From assembly GCA_038380435.1 (NCBI GenBank), contig JAWZYU010000025.1:51592691-51656690 (forward strand): a stretch of DNA of 64,000 bases, read 5' to 3'. Within the stretch, counting starts at the first letter, position 1; each line of letters starts with the position of its first letter. The notes under the pieces are model-generated. The model saw only the letters and a program-made list of their open reading frames with translations, was not told where the DNA came from and searched no databases. Origin of the DNA: Ryuthela nishihirai (Eukaryota > Arthropoda > Arachnida > Araneae > Heptathelidae). Below, piece by piece: positions 1-11,110 of this stretch. The position numbers and the translations under genes were made by a program.

Positions 1-830
1 CTTGCTCAAGGGCGCAACTATCCAAAGCGAAAGCACCATCTGCCTGACCAATTTTCATCATTTCATTTTTATCTCTGTTTATCACCAAACTAACTCTATT
101 ACCAGTCTCATCAACAGCCCTAATGAAAGAATTCATCTCATCAACATCATTAGCCAACAAGGCCAAATCATCTGCATAATCTAAATTAGATATTTTCAGA
201 TCTCCAGACCATTTAAGCCCAAAATCTTTCCCTTTCAGTAAATTTCGCATAACATAATCAATAAAAAACAAGAGAGAAAAGGATACAAAATGCACCCTTG
301 TCGAACACCAGAAGTAATGCTAAACCAATTGCTACAAGCATTACCAACTCTCACACATGACTCAGTGTTATAATAGAGAGCTTTCATTATGTTAACTAAC
401 TTGTCTCGAATGCCATACGATCTCACAATCAACCACAAATTATGGCGTTCAACAGAAGTAAAAGCCTTTTTGAAATCAACAAATCTAGTAAGCAAAGGTT
501 TCTAAGCTCTAAACATTTCTCAAGAATCTGCCTGAATGAGAATATATGATCTATACAACCCCTACCACTTCTGAATCCACATTGCTCAGCACGCAATTGC
601 CTATCAACCAGATACTTAATTCTATTAAGCACAATCATGCAAAGAACTTTCCCTGGAACAGAAAGTAGTCTGATATCTCTATAGTTATCACAAGAACTGC
701 GATTACCTTTTTTAAAAATAGGGATAATAATAGCTCTGGTAAAATCCTTAGAAACAATTCCTTTATCATAAAAGATATTCAAAATTTCAGTCATCCATAC
801 AGTAACTGAAACATTCCCAGCTCTGATCAT
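1..830 (-). pseudogene. Reverse transcriptase of RTE-type LINE, frameshifted and cut by the window edge
   Basis: One frame (830-429) carries the early RT blocks: IIPIFKKGN, NYRDIRLLSVPGK and AEQCGFRSGRGC. After a frameshift, a second frame (495-235) carries FVDFKKAFTSVER and GVRQGC. A third stretch carries the catalytic YADD box, encoded at 178-167, in the context LDYADDLALLAND. Order and spacing are those of a LINE reverse transcriptase. At least two frame breaks separate the blocks, so no functional protein is made. The remainder lies outside the window. Confidence 0.88.
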
Positions 831-1282
831 TTCAGTAGTAATTTCATTTACCCTAGAAAGTTATGTAGTTTAAGTTTAGAAATAGCCAAAATAACTTCAG
901 ACTATTATAGGGCCAACATTAAAGCCAGTAATGCAGCTATCATCTTTACAAACAATGGGAGTAGAATTAACCACATTGTTTAGAACATCACTGAAATGTT
1001 CAGCCCACCTAGCCATGACAGAATCCTCACCTTCTATAACCTTACCTTGTTAATCCTATCCCTGTATACCTGTCCCTTTTCTACCACACAAAACATTAAG
1101 TGCTGTCTAACTGCTTCCTCGGCTTGGTCAGCCAAACCATCAAGCCAAAGATTCTTATCAGCAACTAACTGATCCTTTACACGTTTATTAAGCTTTCTGT
1201 AATGCTTTCTATTAGGACTGGTAGGGTATGGATTAAGGACATTCCTATAGTTCTTTTTTTTTTCTGAAATAAGTTCAAGTAC

Positions 1283-2344
1283 CTACTCACTTAAATAATT
1301 CTGTCTCCTCTGCTCCTTTTTTCCTAAAAGAGTATTGTTAGTTTCCAAAAACGCCTGTTTCAAACGGTCCCATTCTTCCTCAACTTCAGTAGTAAGCAAA
1401 CAATGACTGTCATAATGACAAGCTTTAGCTATAACTGGATCTTTCATAGCTTCAGAATTAATTGCAAACTTTTTAACCTTAGCACAACACTTTTTACAAG
1501 TAAGGTGAGATCCAAATTCAGCTCCCTTATATAACCTAGTATTCCTAACAGAACTTATCCATTTGCTGTTAATTAATATACAATCTATCATATTCTTATG
1601 CAGCCCATCAGGTGAAACCCATGTGTACTTATGTATGTCACGTTGTTTGTAATAAGTGTTAGTTATTCTGAAACCATTGAGTTTACTTACCTGTAGGAGA
1701 CGTTGCCCATTGCCATTGCAACTACCAATACCAAAAGGGCCTATCACCCCTCCCCAAAGGTCAGAGTCAGTACCAACTTTGGCATTGAAGTCACCTAGAA
1801 CAAGTGTAATATCTCCTTTCTTGACCGAATTCAAAATTTCCTGAAGTTGTTCATAAAACCTATCCTTCTCATCCTCATCGGCATCCTCAGTGGGGGAATA
1901 ACAGCAGAAAACGTTCAAGTCTTTAACGCTTGTCTGAAATTTTGCTGTAAGAAACCTTTCATTAATGCACTCGTATCCTAGAAGAGCATTACTAGCATGT
2001 CTGCTGAGAAGCAGACCCACGCCTTGGTGATGCTTATTGTCGTCCCTCCCTGAAAAGAGAAATTTAAGATTATTTTTAAGAATCTGACCTTTATCTGCCC
2101 ATCTGGTCTTTTGCAAGCCGAGAATATCTAAATTATAACGGTGGAATTCTTGTGTGAGGACATCAAGAGAAAAAGCTCTGTGCAGAGTCCTCACATTCCA
2201 ACTACCTATGGAGAGAAAATGGTTAGTGGGATGTTTAAAGAAACTATGTTTATTGAGAGAGGGAATGCCGACAATATCAAACAGCCCCCTAATCGCAGAC
2301 ATGGGGCAAAGACCCGTTCCCCCACCACTAAAGGCTGAAGACAT
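1283..2344 (-). pseudogene. APE-like endonuclease domain of an RTE-type LINE
   Basis: This 353-codon open frame is the target-nicking endonuclease of the LINE, which opens the chromosome for target-primed reverse transcription. Visible family motifs are SIGSWNVRTL (residues 45-54), LQKTRW (77-82), GVGLLLS (about 108-114), LVLGDFNAKVG (181-191), YTWVSPDG (240-247) and MIDCILI (252-258). Two catalytic positions look lost. The LQ-E-TRW glutamate is lysine, and the final SDH motif is reduced to GSH (278-280), apparently by a small deletion. The frame stops near residue 353, before the RT. The first methionine is only the start of the open frame; the true start is uncertain. Confidence 0.85.
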
Positions 2345-2350
2345 CTACAC

Positions 2351-2990
2351 TGGAAGACTTATTGCAATGCAGAATTTGACGATGCCCGTTGAAGTAAGCG
2401 TTCAGTTGCTTGCGATGACCTCTGCTCAAGATTATCTACTAGCTGATAAAATTTATACTGTGAATCTATTCATTTGGGGCTGTCAACCCACAAACAAACA
2501 GAAAATACAGTGGGAGATTCTCCCTCCGAGAGACCGATCAATGTAGCAAACTCAGGATCCATAAGCAAGCTCAGAGTCTTATTTAAGTGCAATCCAGTAA
2601 GTTTATGTGGTCAGCACCAGGATCCTGTGTAGTTGACCACTCCTCAGCAGGGTAGAAGAAAAAAGTAGTCATAGTTGTCCAGATTAGTAGACCACACTAA
2701 TCGGGCAGCCCTCCATTTACATTCACTTCCACAAGAGAATATCTCTCTTGAAAGGTTTTGAAAAACAATTTACCAACGGCCTGCACCACGAGAAGGCGTG
2801 GTCGGATATTAAGTGCTAGGCCTTCCGGTTCTGTGCATCATTACAGGGGACTGGTGCATAAATCTCCTTCCAGTGACTACCTAGACATCATTTGCAGACA
2901 GAATCTGCTAAGATGGCCAGATCCTAAGACTCAAAATGCTAAGAACTGTGTAATAATAAGAGGAGCTCTAGAGGACAACTTTAGAGGAAA
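2351..2990. other. No recognisable gene; possible 5' leader of the LINE
   Basis: This stretch lies upstream of the endonuclease frame on the minus strand and could be LINE 5' untranslated sequence. Short open frames here have no recognisable motif. Confidence 0.3.
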
Positions 2991-2994
2991 GAGA

Positions 2995-3165
2995 GATTAA
3001 AGCTCTCAGTAAAAGCCATCCAACGTGTTCTTTAACGTGTATAGGTTATTACTCTCCTACACAAGGTTTATGGTTTAACATCGCGTCCGAAGAGCGGCTG
3101 CCTTTCCAAGTCCATCGGCGTTCCCTTTCACCCTAACATTAGTGCAAGAAGTAGCGGAGGAAACT
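2995..3165 (-). repeat. Old SINE-A fragment
   Basis: The middle of SINE-A is recognisable in reverse: GCCATCCAACGTGTTCTTTA, then GTTTAACATCGCGTCCGA and CCTTTCCAAGTCCATCGG. It is highly diverged, and neither element end nor a target duplication is visible. Confidence 0.65.
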
Positions 3166-3169
3166 AGAC

Positions 3170-3440
3170 GGGTGGGGGGTGATTCGTCTGTAGCAGGCAT
3201 AATTCATTATCTGATATTTATTCCAGGTTCGAGTCCCCACTAAGGTTACTTTGAGCTTTTCTCTGCCAAACTGAAATGTGGGCTTCTCTGAGAAAGAGAC
3301 GAGGATTTAACCTGACGTCAGTCGGATGAGACTTCGGGCCATGGTTACGTAAAGAGGAGGGACATACTCTTTGCAAGTTAGGGAACACACTGGATGGCTT
3401 TGAGGAAGATTTCCATCTGTCTGCTAATTTTACCCATATG
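3170..3440 (+). repeat. Old SINE-A copy, head-to-head with the preceding fragment
   Basis: A B-box-like GGTTCGAGTCC at about 3227 is followed by diverged SINE-A body sequence (GTCGGATGAGACTTCGGG, then GGATGGCTTTGAGGAAG and CCATCTGTCTGCTAA). Both this copy and its neighbour are old. Confidence 0.6.
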
Positions 3441-3942
3441 TCTGATCCAGTGAATCCCATTTCACTTACCTTATTCTGAGTTCTTAGGGCGTGCAAAGCA
3501 CTCAGAGATAAAACAATCAAACTGAACCATGCAAAAAAAAGTTTAAACACGTTTGGACATTCTTTTTACTGATGTAGAAAGAGGAAGAGAAATCTCAAGC
3601 ATATGAAATAAAAATAAAGGTTTCTTTTCCATTGGATTGAAAAGATATTTTTTTTTACTGGTTCCCATCTTAAACAGGGATCAGATTGTAAATTTCCCAC
3701 TGAAACCTCCTTCACCACCACTATCACTTCTTCGCTACTCGGACATTATATCATAAAAGAGTCAGAAATATTTATTCCATGATAAATCTTTGGGGGATGA
3801 TGCACATACTCTCATAAGTTCATTATCTGTACAAAAGTACTCTAGTGATATAGGTTTAGAATTATACAGTTTACGATTTACATAAACTGGATCTGCGGAG
3901 ATAATTCTTTTCTGCCCAGCAATTCTTATCATAAGTGTCATA

Positions 3943-5372
3943 AGTAAAGAGAGAAACTTACTTCCCCATCTCTTTTCGTAAGGGAAGAGAGAAACTTGCT
4001 TCTCCACCTTTTTTCGTAAGGAAGGAGAGAAACTTGCTTCTCCACCTCTTTTCGTAAGGAAAGAGAGAAACTTGCTTCTCCACCTCTTTTCGTAAGGAAA
4101 GAGAGAAACTTGCTTCTCCACCACTTTTCGTAAGGAAAGAGAGAAACTTGCTTCTCCACCTCTTTTCGTAAGGAAAGAGAGAAACTTGCTTCTCCACCTC
4201 TTTTCTTAAGAAAAGAGAGAAACTTGGATCTCCACCCCTTTTCTTAAGGAAAGAGAGAAACTTGCTTCTCCACCTCTTTTCTTAAGGAAAGAGAGAAACT
4301 TGCTTCTCTACTTCTTTTCGTAAGGAAAGAGGGAAACTTGCTTCTCCACCTCTTTTCTTAAGGAAAGAGAGAAACTTACTTCTCTACCTCTTTTCGTAAG
4401 GAAAGAGAGAAACTTGCTTCTCCACCTCTTTTCTTAAGGAAAGAGAGAAACTTGCATCTCCACCCCTTTTCTTAAGGAAAGAGAGAAACTTGCTTCTCCA
4501 CCTCTTTTCTTAAGGAAAGAGAGAAACTTGCTTCTCTACCTCTTTTCGTAAGGAAAGAGAGAAACTTGCTTCTCCACCTCTTTTCGTATAGAAAGAGAAA
4601 AACTTGCTTCTCCACCTCTTTTCTTAAGGAAAGAAAGAAATTTGCTTCTCCACCTCTTTTCGTAAGGAGAGAAACTTGCTTCTCCATCTCTTTTCTTAAG
4701 GAAAGAGAGAAACTTGCTTCTCCATCTCTTTTCTTAAGGAAAGAGAGAAACTTGCTTCTCCACCTCTTTTCTTAAGGAAAGAGAGAAACTTGCTTCTCCA
4801 CCTCTTTTCTTAAGGAAAGAGAGAAACTTGCTTCTCCACCTCTTTTCTTAAGGAAAGAGAGAAACTTGCTTCTCCACCTCTTTTCTTAAGGAAAGAGAGA
4901 AACTTGCTTCTCCACCCCTTTTCTTAAGGAAAGAGAAAAACTTGCTTCTCCACCTCTTTTCTTAAGGAAAGAGAGAAACTTGCTTCTCCACCTCTTTTCT
5001 TAAGGAAAGAGAGAAACTTGCTTCTCCACCTCTTTTCGTAAGGAAAGAGAGAAACTTGCTTCTCCACCCCTTTTCTTAAGGAAAGAGAGGAACTTGCTTC
5101 TCCACCCCTTTTCTTAAGGAAAGAGAGAAACTTGCTTCCCCACCTCTTTTCTTAAGGAAAGAGAGAAACTTGCTTCTCTACTTCTTTTCTTAAGGAAAGA
5201 GAGAAACTTGCTTCTCCACCCCTTTTTTTAAGGAAAGAGAAAAACTTGCTTCTCCACCTCTTTTCTTAAGGAAAGAGAAAAACTTGCTTCTCCACCTCTT
5301 TTCGTAAGGAAAGAGAGAAACTTACTTCTCCATCTCCTTTTCGTATGGAATGAGAGAAACTTGCTTCGCCAC
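3943..5372. repeat. 38-bp minisatellite, about 37 copies
   Basis: The unit contains CTTAAGGAAAGAGAGAAACT followed by TGCTTCTCCACCTCTTTT. Two unit variants alternate, differing mainly at CTTAAGG versus CGTAAGG, with other point changes. CTTAAG is itself a palindrome. The unit is not a multiple of three, so the frames open across it are accidental. The last units decay into CACCTCTTTCAATGAATT. Confidence 0.95.
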
Positions 5373-5891
5373 CTCTTTCAATGAATTCTTTATTGAAAAG
5401 AGTTATACTCCGTGGTCTTTAAAGAATACCACGGATTTCTTTAATACATTGATGTCTAACTGGTTGCCGCGAATCTTTTTTCAGGCTCCGGCGAAAGCGT
5501 GGTGGAACTTTCTCCCAGTTATGGCTCACGAGTTTCACCCAGTTATGAGAGAGAAGGGGCCCGCAATGTCGGACAACATTGCTTTAATAAGAGCCTTCTA
5601 TGCAGCCTCATAGCTCTCCATTAAGTGATCTTGAAATTCTTCCTGAATTCATCTGCATAATTCAGATTTCAGATTCATTTGCATTCCTGATTTCAGGAAT
5701 TCTTTCGAAATTTCGAGGTCCTCGGACATGATATTTCTGAAATAATTTATGTAAATAATTTGCAATTTGCTATTGCATTAATGATCAGTCTTTTCTTAGT
5801 GCTTTGCCAAACTGAAAGCTAATAAAATTTATGCCAAACAAACAGAAATACCATAAGAATATAAACTTATACTCAGTTGAACTGCGTAATT
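5373..5891. other. No recognisable feature
   Basis: This is AT-rich sequence between the minisatellite and a SINE. I see no coding motif and no repeat family. Confidence 0.3.
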
Positions 5892-5906
5892 TCCGACATG
5901 TGTGTA

Positions 5907-6296
5907 GGTTGGGTTGTTTTACCTCTGAGTGGCACTTTTTTGCACACCATGGGCTAAATGGCCAGGTCACATGGACCCCGAAGGCTCAGAGAAGGTTGGG
6001 GGAGGGGACCTACTGGAACAGCTGTTGGGAGACAGATGGTAGCCTCCCGTCAAGGCCATCCAGCATGTTCTTTAACGTGCACAGGGTATGGCTCTCCCGC
6101 ACATGGGGCCACGGCTTAACGTCCTATCCGACGGACGGCGGCCTTTCCAAGCCCATCGGTGTCCCCTACTGACCGTGGGAAGGGCGGGGAATTTTGCAGA
6201 GATAAATCTCAATGCTGACCCAGCTGGGACTCGAACCTGGGAACTGCAGATTACGAACCTGGCGCGCTACCGACTGAGCCACCCCCTCCCCTCCCC
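5907..6296 (-). mobile_element. SINE-A, full length
   Basis: The copy runs from GGTTGGGTTGTTTTACC (3' end) to the tRNA-like head. It is flanked by a perfect 15-bp duplication TCCGACATGTGTGTA (5892-5906 and 6297-6311). The head is slightly degraded into CCCTCCCCTCCC, and the anticodon-loop region reads with A for G. Confidence 0.95.
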
Positions 6297-6554
6297 TCCG
6301 ACATGTGTGTAAGCCGCGTATTTAATACAATAGCTGGATACTATAAGCCCATGAAATAACAAAGAAAGCACGATTCATATCATACGAAAAGTTGTTTTGA
6401 AATAACCCTACTTATCAGAAGTTGATTTGGAAGTAAACAAACTTTCCGTGGTTGCTGTCCAGCAGATAATCACTGCCATTTTGTTTCTTTATTGGTTGTT
6501 TAACTCATAAGATGAAGAGAGAATCAGATATCGTCAGGATTTCATCAATCTACC

Positions 6555-6632
6555 AAGGCATCACTAGATCAATTAAGTCATCACTAAATCAATTAAGTCA
6601 GCACTGAATCGCTTAAGTCATCACTTAATTAA
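6555..6632. repeat. About 21-bp short tandem repeat
   Basis: About 3.5 degenerate copies of CATCACTAAATCAATTAAGT lie here. Confidence 0.7.
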
Positions 6633-6859
6633 CATTCGAGAATTGTTGGAGGACCAAGCAAATAAATAAATGCAAAAAAAATTAAAATGCTGAAAGGTAA
6701 ATGCCAAAAATGCTTTAAGAGCAGGAGATCGTTTTTGTGGCAATATTTTCATCAGGCTTTGTGTTAAATGGAAAATCAGGCTTTATCAGGCTTTGTGTGT
6801 AAGCCGCGTATTTTTCAGGAAATATCAGGCTTTGTGTTAAATAGCAAATCTTATGTTTG

Positions 6860-7045
6860 GCTGCCAAGTCCAGTGGCTTGAGTGTTTAGCGCGCATCGAA
6901 GTAATCAAATGGATGTTTGTGTTGTTTTTCTGCTGAGGTCTCGCCTTTCTCGAGGTTTCTTCGTATGGAGTATTAAACTGGCAGACTCGTGTCAGACCTC
7001 TGTAGCAAGACGATGCTTGAAGGAATGTTAATTTATTTTTATATT
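6860..7045 (+). repeat. Degenerate SINE-B copy
   Basis: It is related to a second tRNA-derived family, SINE-B, seen best at 53653-53834. A relic head (TTTAGCGCGC) is followed by TTTCTGCTGAGGTCTCGCC, AAACTGGCAGACTCG and GTCAGACCTCTGTAGCAAG, and then a T-rich tail. Confidence 0.55.
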
Positions 7046-7126
7046 TGTGTAGAAATCACCTTCCAGAACGTTTTCTATTTCCTTTTGGCTTTCTAACCTT
7101 ATGAGTTTAAAGCATAATTATTTCAA

Positions 7127-7459
7127 TGGTTGGGTTGTTTTACCTCTGAACGGCACTTTTTTGCACACCATGGGCTAAATGGCCAGATCATATGGACCCC
7201 GAAGGCTCAGAGAAGGTTGGGGGAGGGGACCCACTGGAACAGCTGTTGGGAGACAGATGGTAGCCTCCCGTCAAGGCCATCCAGAGTGTTCTTTAACGTG
7301 CACAGGGTATGGCTCTCCCACACACGGGACCACGGCTTAACGTCCCATCCGACGGACGGCGGCCTTTCCAAGCCCATAGGTGTCCCCTATTGACCGTGGG
7401 CAAGGCGGGAATTTTGCGGAGATAAATCTCAACGCTGAACCAGCTGGGTCTCGAACCTG
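7127..7459 (-). mobile_element. SINE-A, 5'-truncated insertion
   Basis: The copy stops inside the tRNA-like head, just past the B box, and is still bounded by a 12-bp duplication TAATTATTTCAA (7115-7126 and 7460-7471). Truncation at the transcript's 5' end with a duplication is the mark of incomplete target-primed reverse transcription. Confidence 0.93.
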
Positions 7460-7489
7460 TAATTATTTCAAGGAGTCATTGAAAAAAAT

Positions 7490-7980
7490 GCAATACCAGA
7501 ATAGAATATGTAAGTCAGAACTAAAATACTTGTTATAAAGCAACTATTTAAGAGATAAATGAAAAATTCTTTTTGAGTTGGACAGGTACTAGAAAAGTAT
7601 TACTATTCGAGTTTTGCGAAATTCCCCTTGCTTAAACGTCCTTCGTTAGAGAAAAGAAAGAGTTCCAACATGGCAAAAATATTGTTTCAAAACGAGCCTT
7701 CCATAATTGATGATCTCTCTTATTAAAGAAAACTAGCACTTCTTTTAATTATATACAAGCTTTTAAGTTCGTATATAATAAAAAGTACGAGATTATATTC
7801 ATTATTATATTCATATTATATTCAACAGTACGAGAAAACTTGAAATTAGATTCTGAAATTTGTCATTACTACTTCAATCCATCGTTAATTTGTAACAAAC
7901 TATGTATTAACGATAGGAACTATCACAAATCATCTGGTATAGACAGGTTTTATAATAAATACACTGAATATTCTAAAGAT
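7490..7980. other. No recognisable feature
   Basis: AT-rich sequence with a short ATTATATTCA-type simple repeat near 7795-7830. Confidence 0.3.
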
Positions 7981-8000
7981 ATGTTACTTTCAGTCTTGAG

Positions 8001-8397
8001 TCCCAGCTGGGTCGGGGCGGGGGTGGCTCAGTCGGTAGCGCGCCAGGCTCGTAATCTGTAGTTCCCAGGTTCGAGTCCCAACTGGGTCAGCGTTGAGATT
8101 TATCTCCGCAAAATTCCCCGGCCTGCCCACGGTCAGTAGGGGACACCGATGGGCCTGGAAAGGCCGCCGTCCGTCGGATGGTACGTTAAGCCGTGGCCCC
8201 GTGTGTGGGAGAGCCATACCCTGTGCACGTTAAAGAACACGCTTGATGGCCTTGACGGGAGGCTACCATCTGTCTCCCAACAGCTGTTCCAGTGGGTCCC
8301 CTCCCCCAACCTTCTCTGAGCCTTCGGGGTCCATGTGACCTGGCCATTTAGCCCATGTTATGCAAAAAAGTGCCGCTCTGAGGTAAAACAATCCAAT
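8001..8397 (+). mobile_element. SINE-A with a duplicated 13-base piece before its head
   Basis: A 14-bp duplication with one mismatch (CTTTCAGTCTTGAG, 7987-8000; CTTTCAGTCTTAAG, 8398-8411) encloses the copy. Between the left duplication and the usual GGGGCGGGGG start (8014) sits TCCCAGCTGGGTC, which is also found inside the element just after the B box. Confidence 0.92.
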
Positions 8398-8490
8398 CTT
8401 TCAGTCTTAAGGAAATGTTTAAACAATTCAGGTTACATTTATGTCAATAGAGGCAATGCTGCAGTTATTTTAGATAGCTAAAACAAACCA

Positions 8491-8763
8491 TTAATCAATT
8501 CGCAGGTCGCTATTTACGTCAGGAGCTATAGAGAAAATCCTTCCAACGTTTCGTTGCTCACTAACATGCTTTCTAACTTGAACGCCGAATGTAACAGGAT
8601 CAATACGGCCTTTAAAGAATCTGAGAGAGAGATTTCCAGGAGATTTTCTGCAAGGCAGTCTGTCGCTTAACAACCAAAAAAACTGATGTCTCACTTTTGA
8701 AATATATAAATCGTCGGATCCTTTAAATCCCCGAGTACTGTGCGAAAAAAAAGTAGAAAGCAC
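8491..8763 (-). other. Unrecognised open frame, possible exon
   Basis: A 90-codon frame contains no repeat-family sequence that I recognise. On the minus strand it is preceded by a good acceptor-like signal, CTACTTTTTTTTCGCACAG. The residues after that point (TRGFKGSDDLYISKV onward) look like plausible protein but match no family I know. It ends at a stop near 8491. It could be a terminal exon, a transposon remnant or chance. Confidence 0.15.
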
Positions 8764-9167
8764 TAGCAGGTCTCTTATTTAAAATCTGTTTTAAAGTGTT
8801 GCAAACTTATTTGACCGATTGAAAGCTATACCTTAGAATATGTAATACTTCTTCCGATAGTTTTAAAATGATCGGTGTGCCGTTGTTCAAGAATTTAATC
8901 TTATCTACAGTAGATTAGTGTCTTAGTCAGTCAAAGCTTAGACCTGGTATAGTGGTTGGCTACTAAATCAGTAGGTACATTGTTTTATAAGAAACTAGGT
9001 CAAGGCTAGGTGATCTCTATCCTTTTTTCAGGGTAGTAACTTCTTCCACTTTAAGAAAAAAGTCGACTCATTTTATCTTTCTCATCAAAGTCTACAATGT
9101 AAACATTGCAACAAGAATTGGCCATAATTGATTTGTAGCACTGACATTAAAATCTCTGAACTTCTTT

Positions 9168-9640
9168 GGTCGGATTGTTTTTCCTCCGACTTTTTTGCCA
9201 CATTGTGTTTTATGCTAAGGTCCCAAGGACCCCAAGTGCTTATAACATGGCAGAGGAAGGAGATCCACTATACAGCTATTAGGAGATAGATAGTAGCCTC
9301 CCGTCAGCACATTTCAGCCTAATATTTAACTTGCACAAGGTATGATCCTTCTGCACAAAGTGCTGGGCTTACTTGGGCCAAAAAAAAATCGGCGTAACTT
9401 TTCCAACGAACCAAAACAGAAACCATAAATGTATAAATGTCGAATGGAACAAAATAGCTTCATTTGGCCAAATTATGAAATATGATTATTCGTAAAAGAT
9501 ATTTTTGACTGTCCCATACGATAGAGGGCGGTCTTTTCAAGCCCATCTGTGGGTGGGCCCAAGCAGAATAGCGGCTCGAACCTGGAAATATCAGGTTACG
9601 AGTCTGTTGTCTGTCAACTGGACCAATTCACGCCCCCCCC
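9168..9640 (-). repeat. Old SINE-A copy interrupted by another repeat
   Basis: The 3' half (GGTCGGATTGTTTTTCCTCC to about 9370) and the 5' half (GTCCCATACGATAGAGGGCGG to the degraded head and a C run near 9637) are separated by about 140 bases of unrelated sequence. Confidence 0.75.
9371..9512. repeat. Unclassified repeat, copy 1 (about 140 bp)
   Basis: It shares long stretches with 10456-10590, including ATGTCGAATGGAACAAAATA and TTCGTAAAAGATAT. It sits inside an old SINE-A, so it behaves as an insertion. I see no clear terminal repeats. Confidence 0.7.
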
Positions 9641-9826
9641 CCACCTTTCCTCTCAAAATTGGCATCATTTATTAAAAGTATCAGTGTTATACAGATAAGC
9701 CATAAGTGGCGCTGTACGAACTCTACTGAAATAATCTATCACAATTCTGTCGACAGCAATCAGCAAAACTGATGGATGATCGCATAGCTCACAGCAGAAA
9801 TATATATTAATATTACCGAATCAAAC

Positions 9827-10210
9827 GGGGCGGGGGTGGCTCAGTCGGTTAGCGTGCCAGGCTCGTAATCTGCAGTTCCCAGGTTCGAGTCCCAGCTGGG
9901 TCAGCGTTGAGATTTATCTCCGCAAAATTCCCCGCCCTGCCCACGGTCAGTAGGGGACACCGATGGGCTTGGAAAGGCCGCCGTCCATCGGATGAGACTT
10001 TAAGCCGTGGCCCCGTGTGCGGGAGAGCCATACCCTGTGCACGTTAAAGAACACGCTGGATGGCCTTGACGGGAGGCTACCATCTGTCTCCCAACAGATG
10101 TTCCAGTGGATCCCCTCCCCAAACCTTCTCTGAGCCTTCGGGGTCCATGTGACCTGGCCATTTAGCCCATGGTGTGCAAAAAAGTGCCGCTCAGAGGTAA
10201 AACAACCCAA
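9827..10210 (+). mobile_element. SINE-A, full length
   Basis: Flanked by CCGAATCAAA at 9816-9825 and 10211-10220. The head has an extra base (GGTTAGCG). The body is close to the young consensus. Confidence 0.94.
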
Positions 10211-10455
10211 CCGAATCAAAACATCTGTCAGTTGGATCGATAAATTTCGAATCTGATAAATTGTGTATTTAAAAAGATAGCCCAAAACCGCAAGCAAATA
10301 ATAATAATATTAAAATAAAGTTTCCAACTATTACTACTGGTTAGGATTTCGAGTTAAACTAATTTTTTGTCATGATTCCACAACTGTCGCTTGTCTCTTT
10401 TTTCCTAATGGACGGATCTAGTTTACCTTGGAGTTCGAAATCTATATTTATGCAC

Positions 10456-10590
10456 CAAAAAATTCAAAGTAATCGGCGCAACTTTTCAAACAAACAGAAT
10501 CAGTAAAAGTAGAAATGTCGAATGGAACAAAATAGCTTCGTTTGGTCAAATTACGAAATTTGATTGTTCGTAAAAGATATCTTTTGACTT
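10456..10590. repeat. Unclassified repeat, copy 2
   Basis: Direct-orientation partner of 9371-9512, about 1 kb away. It starts near ATCGGCGCAACTTTTC and ends near AAAAGATATCTTTTGACTT. Confidence 0.7.
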
Positions 10591-10659
10591 AATGCTTCGC
10601 TTTAAAGAAAGCGTAATATGAATTTCTGAAAGCATAGTTTCGGAAACGTTTCCCACATT

Positions 10660-11110
10660 GTTTCACATTATTCCACCATCTGCACAGTTCCATTTCCCAG
10701 TTTGTGCCCCCCCCCCCCCTCCCACTTGGTAGCTTCATCGTCTGGTTGGCTTAACCGAATCCAATCAGAAACTCGGTCCCAAGATCTCTGATGAATAATT
10801 GTGACGTATGTTTGCACGACACTCTGGGAATAATCTGTTAACCAAATCGCCGTGAGCCTGGAGCAACATCTCGCCCATCCCGCATCCCAGCTATTGACAC
10901 GGCAGGTGCTTCTTTCTCCTCTCCCAAGAGGGCGCATCCATCATCAGAGCACAAAAGACCGCGCCGTCACATGCACGCTAATGTATGCATCTTGGCTCAG
11001 AGAGGTTCGCGCTCATCGTCTTATGACGTACACAACTCACGTGATGGCGATCCATAACAGTAGATGGGATGAAACTTGGTTTCGAGAATTTTTCCCCCAT
11101 CTGGAGATAG
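10660..11110. other. GC-richer single-copy patch, unrecognised
   Basis: Base composition rises against the AT-rich surroundings, and CpG-containing words are frequent (ACCGCGCCGTCAC, TTATGACGTAC). Open frames on both strands lack recognisable motifs. It could be a regulatory patch or a fragment of host sequence. Confidence 0.25.

Larger units (their letters stand above)
1..2350 (-). mobile_element. RTE-like non-LTR retrotransposon (LINE), partial and inactive
   Basis: Read on the minus strand, an endonuclease domain (1283-2344) is followed by a linker and a reverse transcriptase (830 to 1) that continues past the left edge. An APE-type endonuclease upstream of the RT in one polyprotein, the wording of the endonuclease motifs (SWNVRTL, GDFNAKVG) and the RT boxes point to the RTE clade. 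The clade name comes from motif memory and not from a tree. Stops and frameshifts between and within the domains show a dead copy. The 5' end cannot be placed. A second, separate copy lies at 63250-64000 on the same strand. Confidence 0.85.

Noticed and set aside
2154..2546. A 130-codon plus-strand gene opposite the LINE endonuclease
   Set aside because: Most of it is the antisense of endonuclease codons; no independent motif.
3762..4775. Lysine- and phenylalanine-rich repeat proteins in the 38-bp array
   Set aside because: The unit is not a multiple of three, and all frames are short products of the minisatellite.
3943..5372. CRISPR-like regular repeats (also the 34-, 60- and 33-bp arrays)
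   Set aside because: Units are contiguous without unique spacers, there are no cas genes, and the context is eukaryotic.
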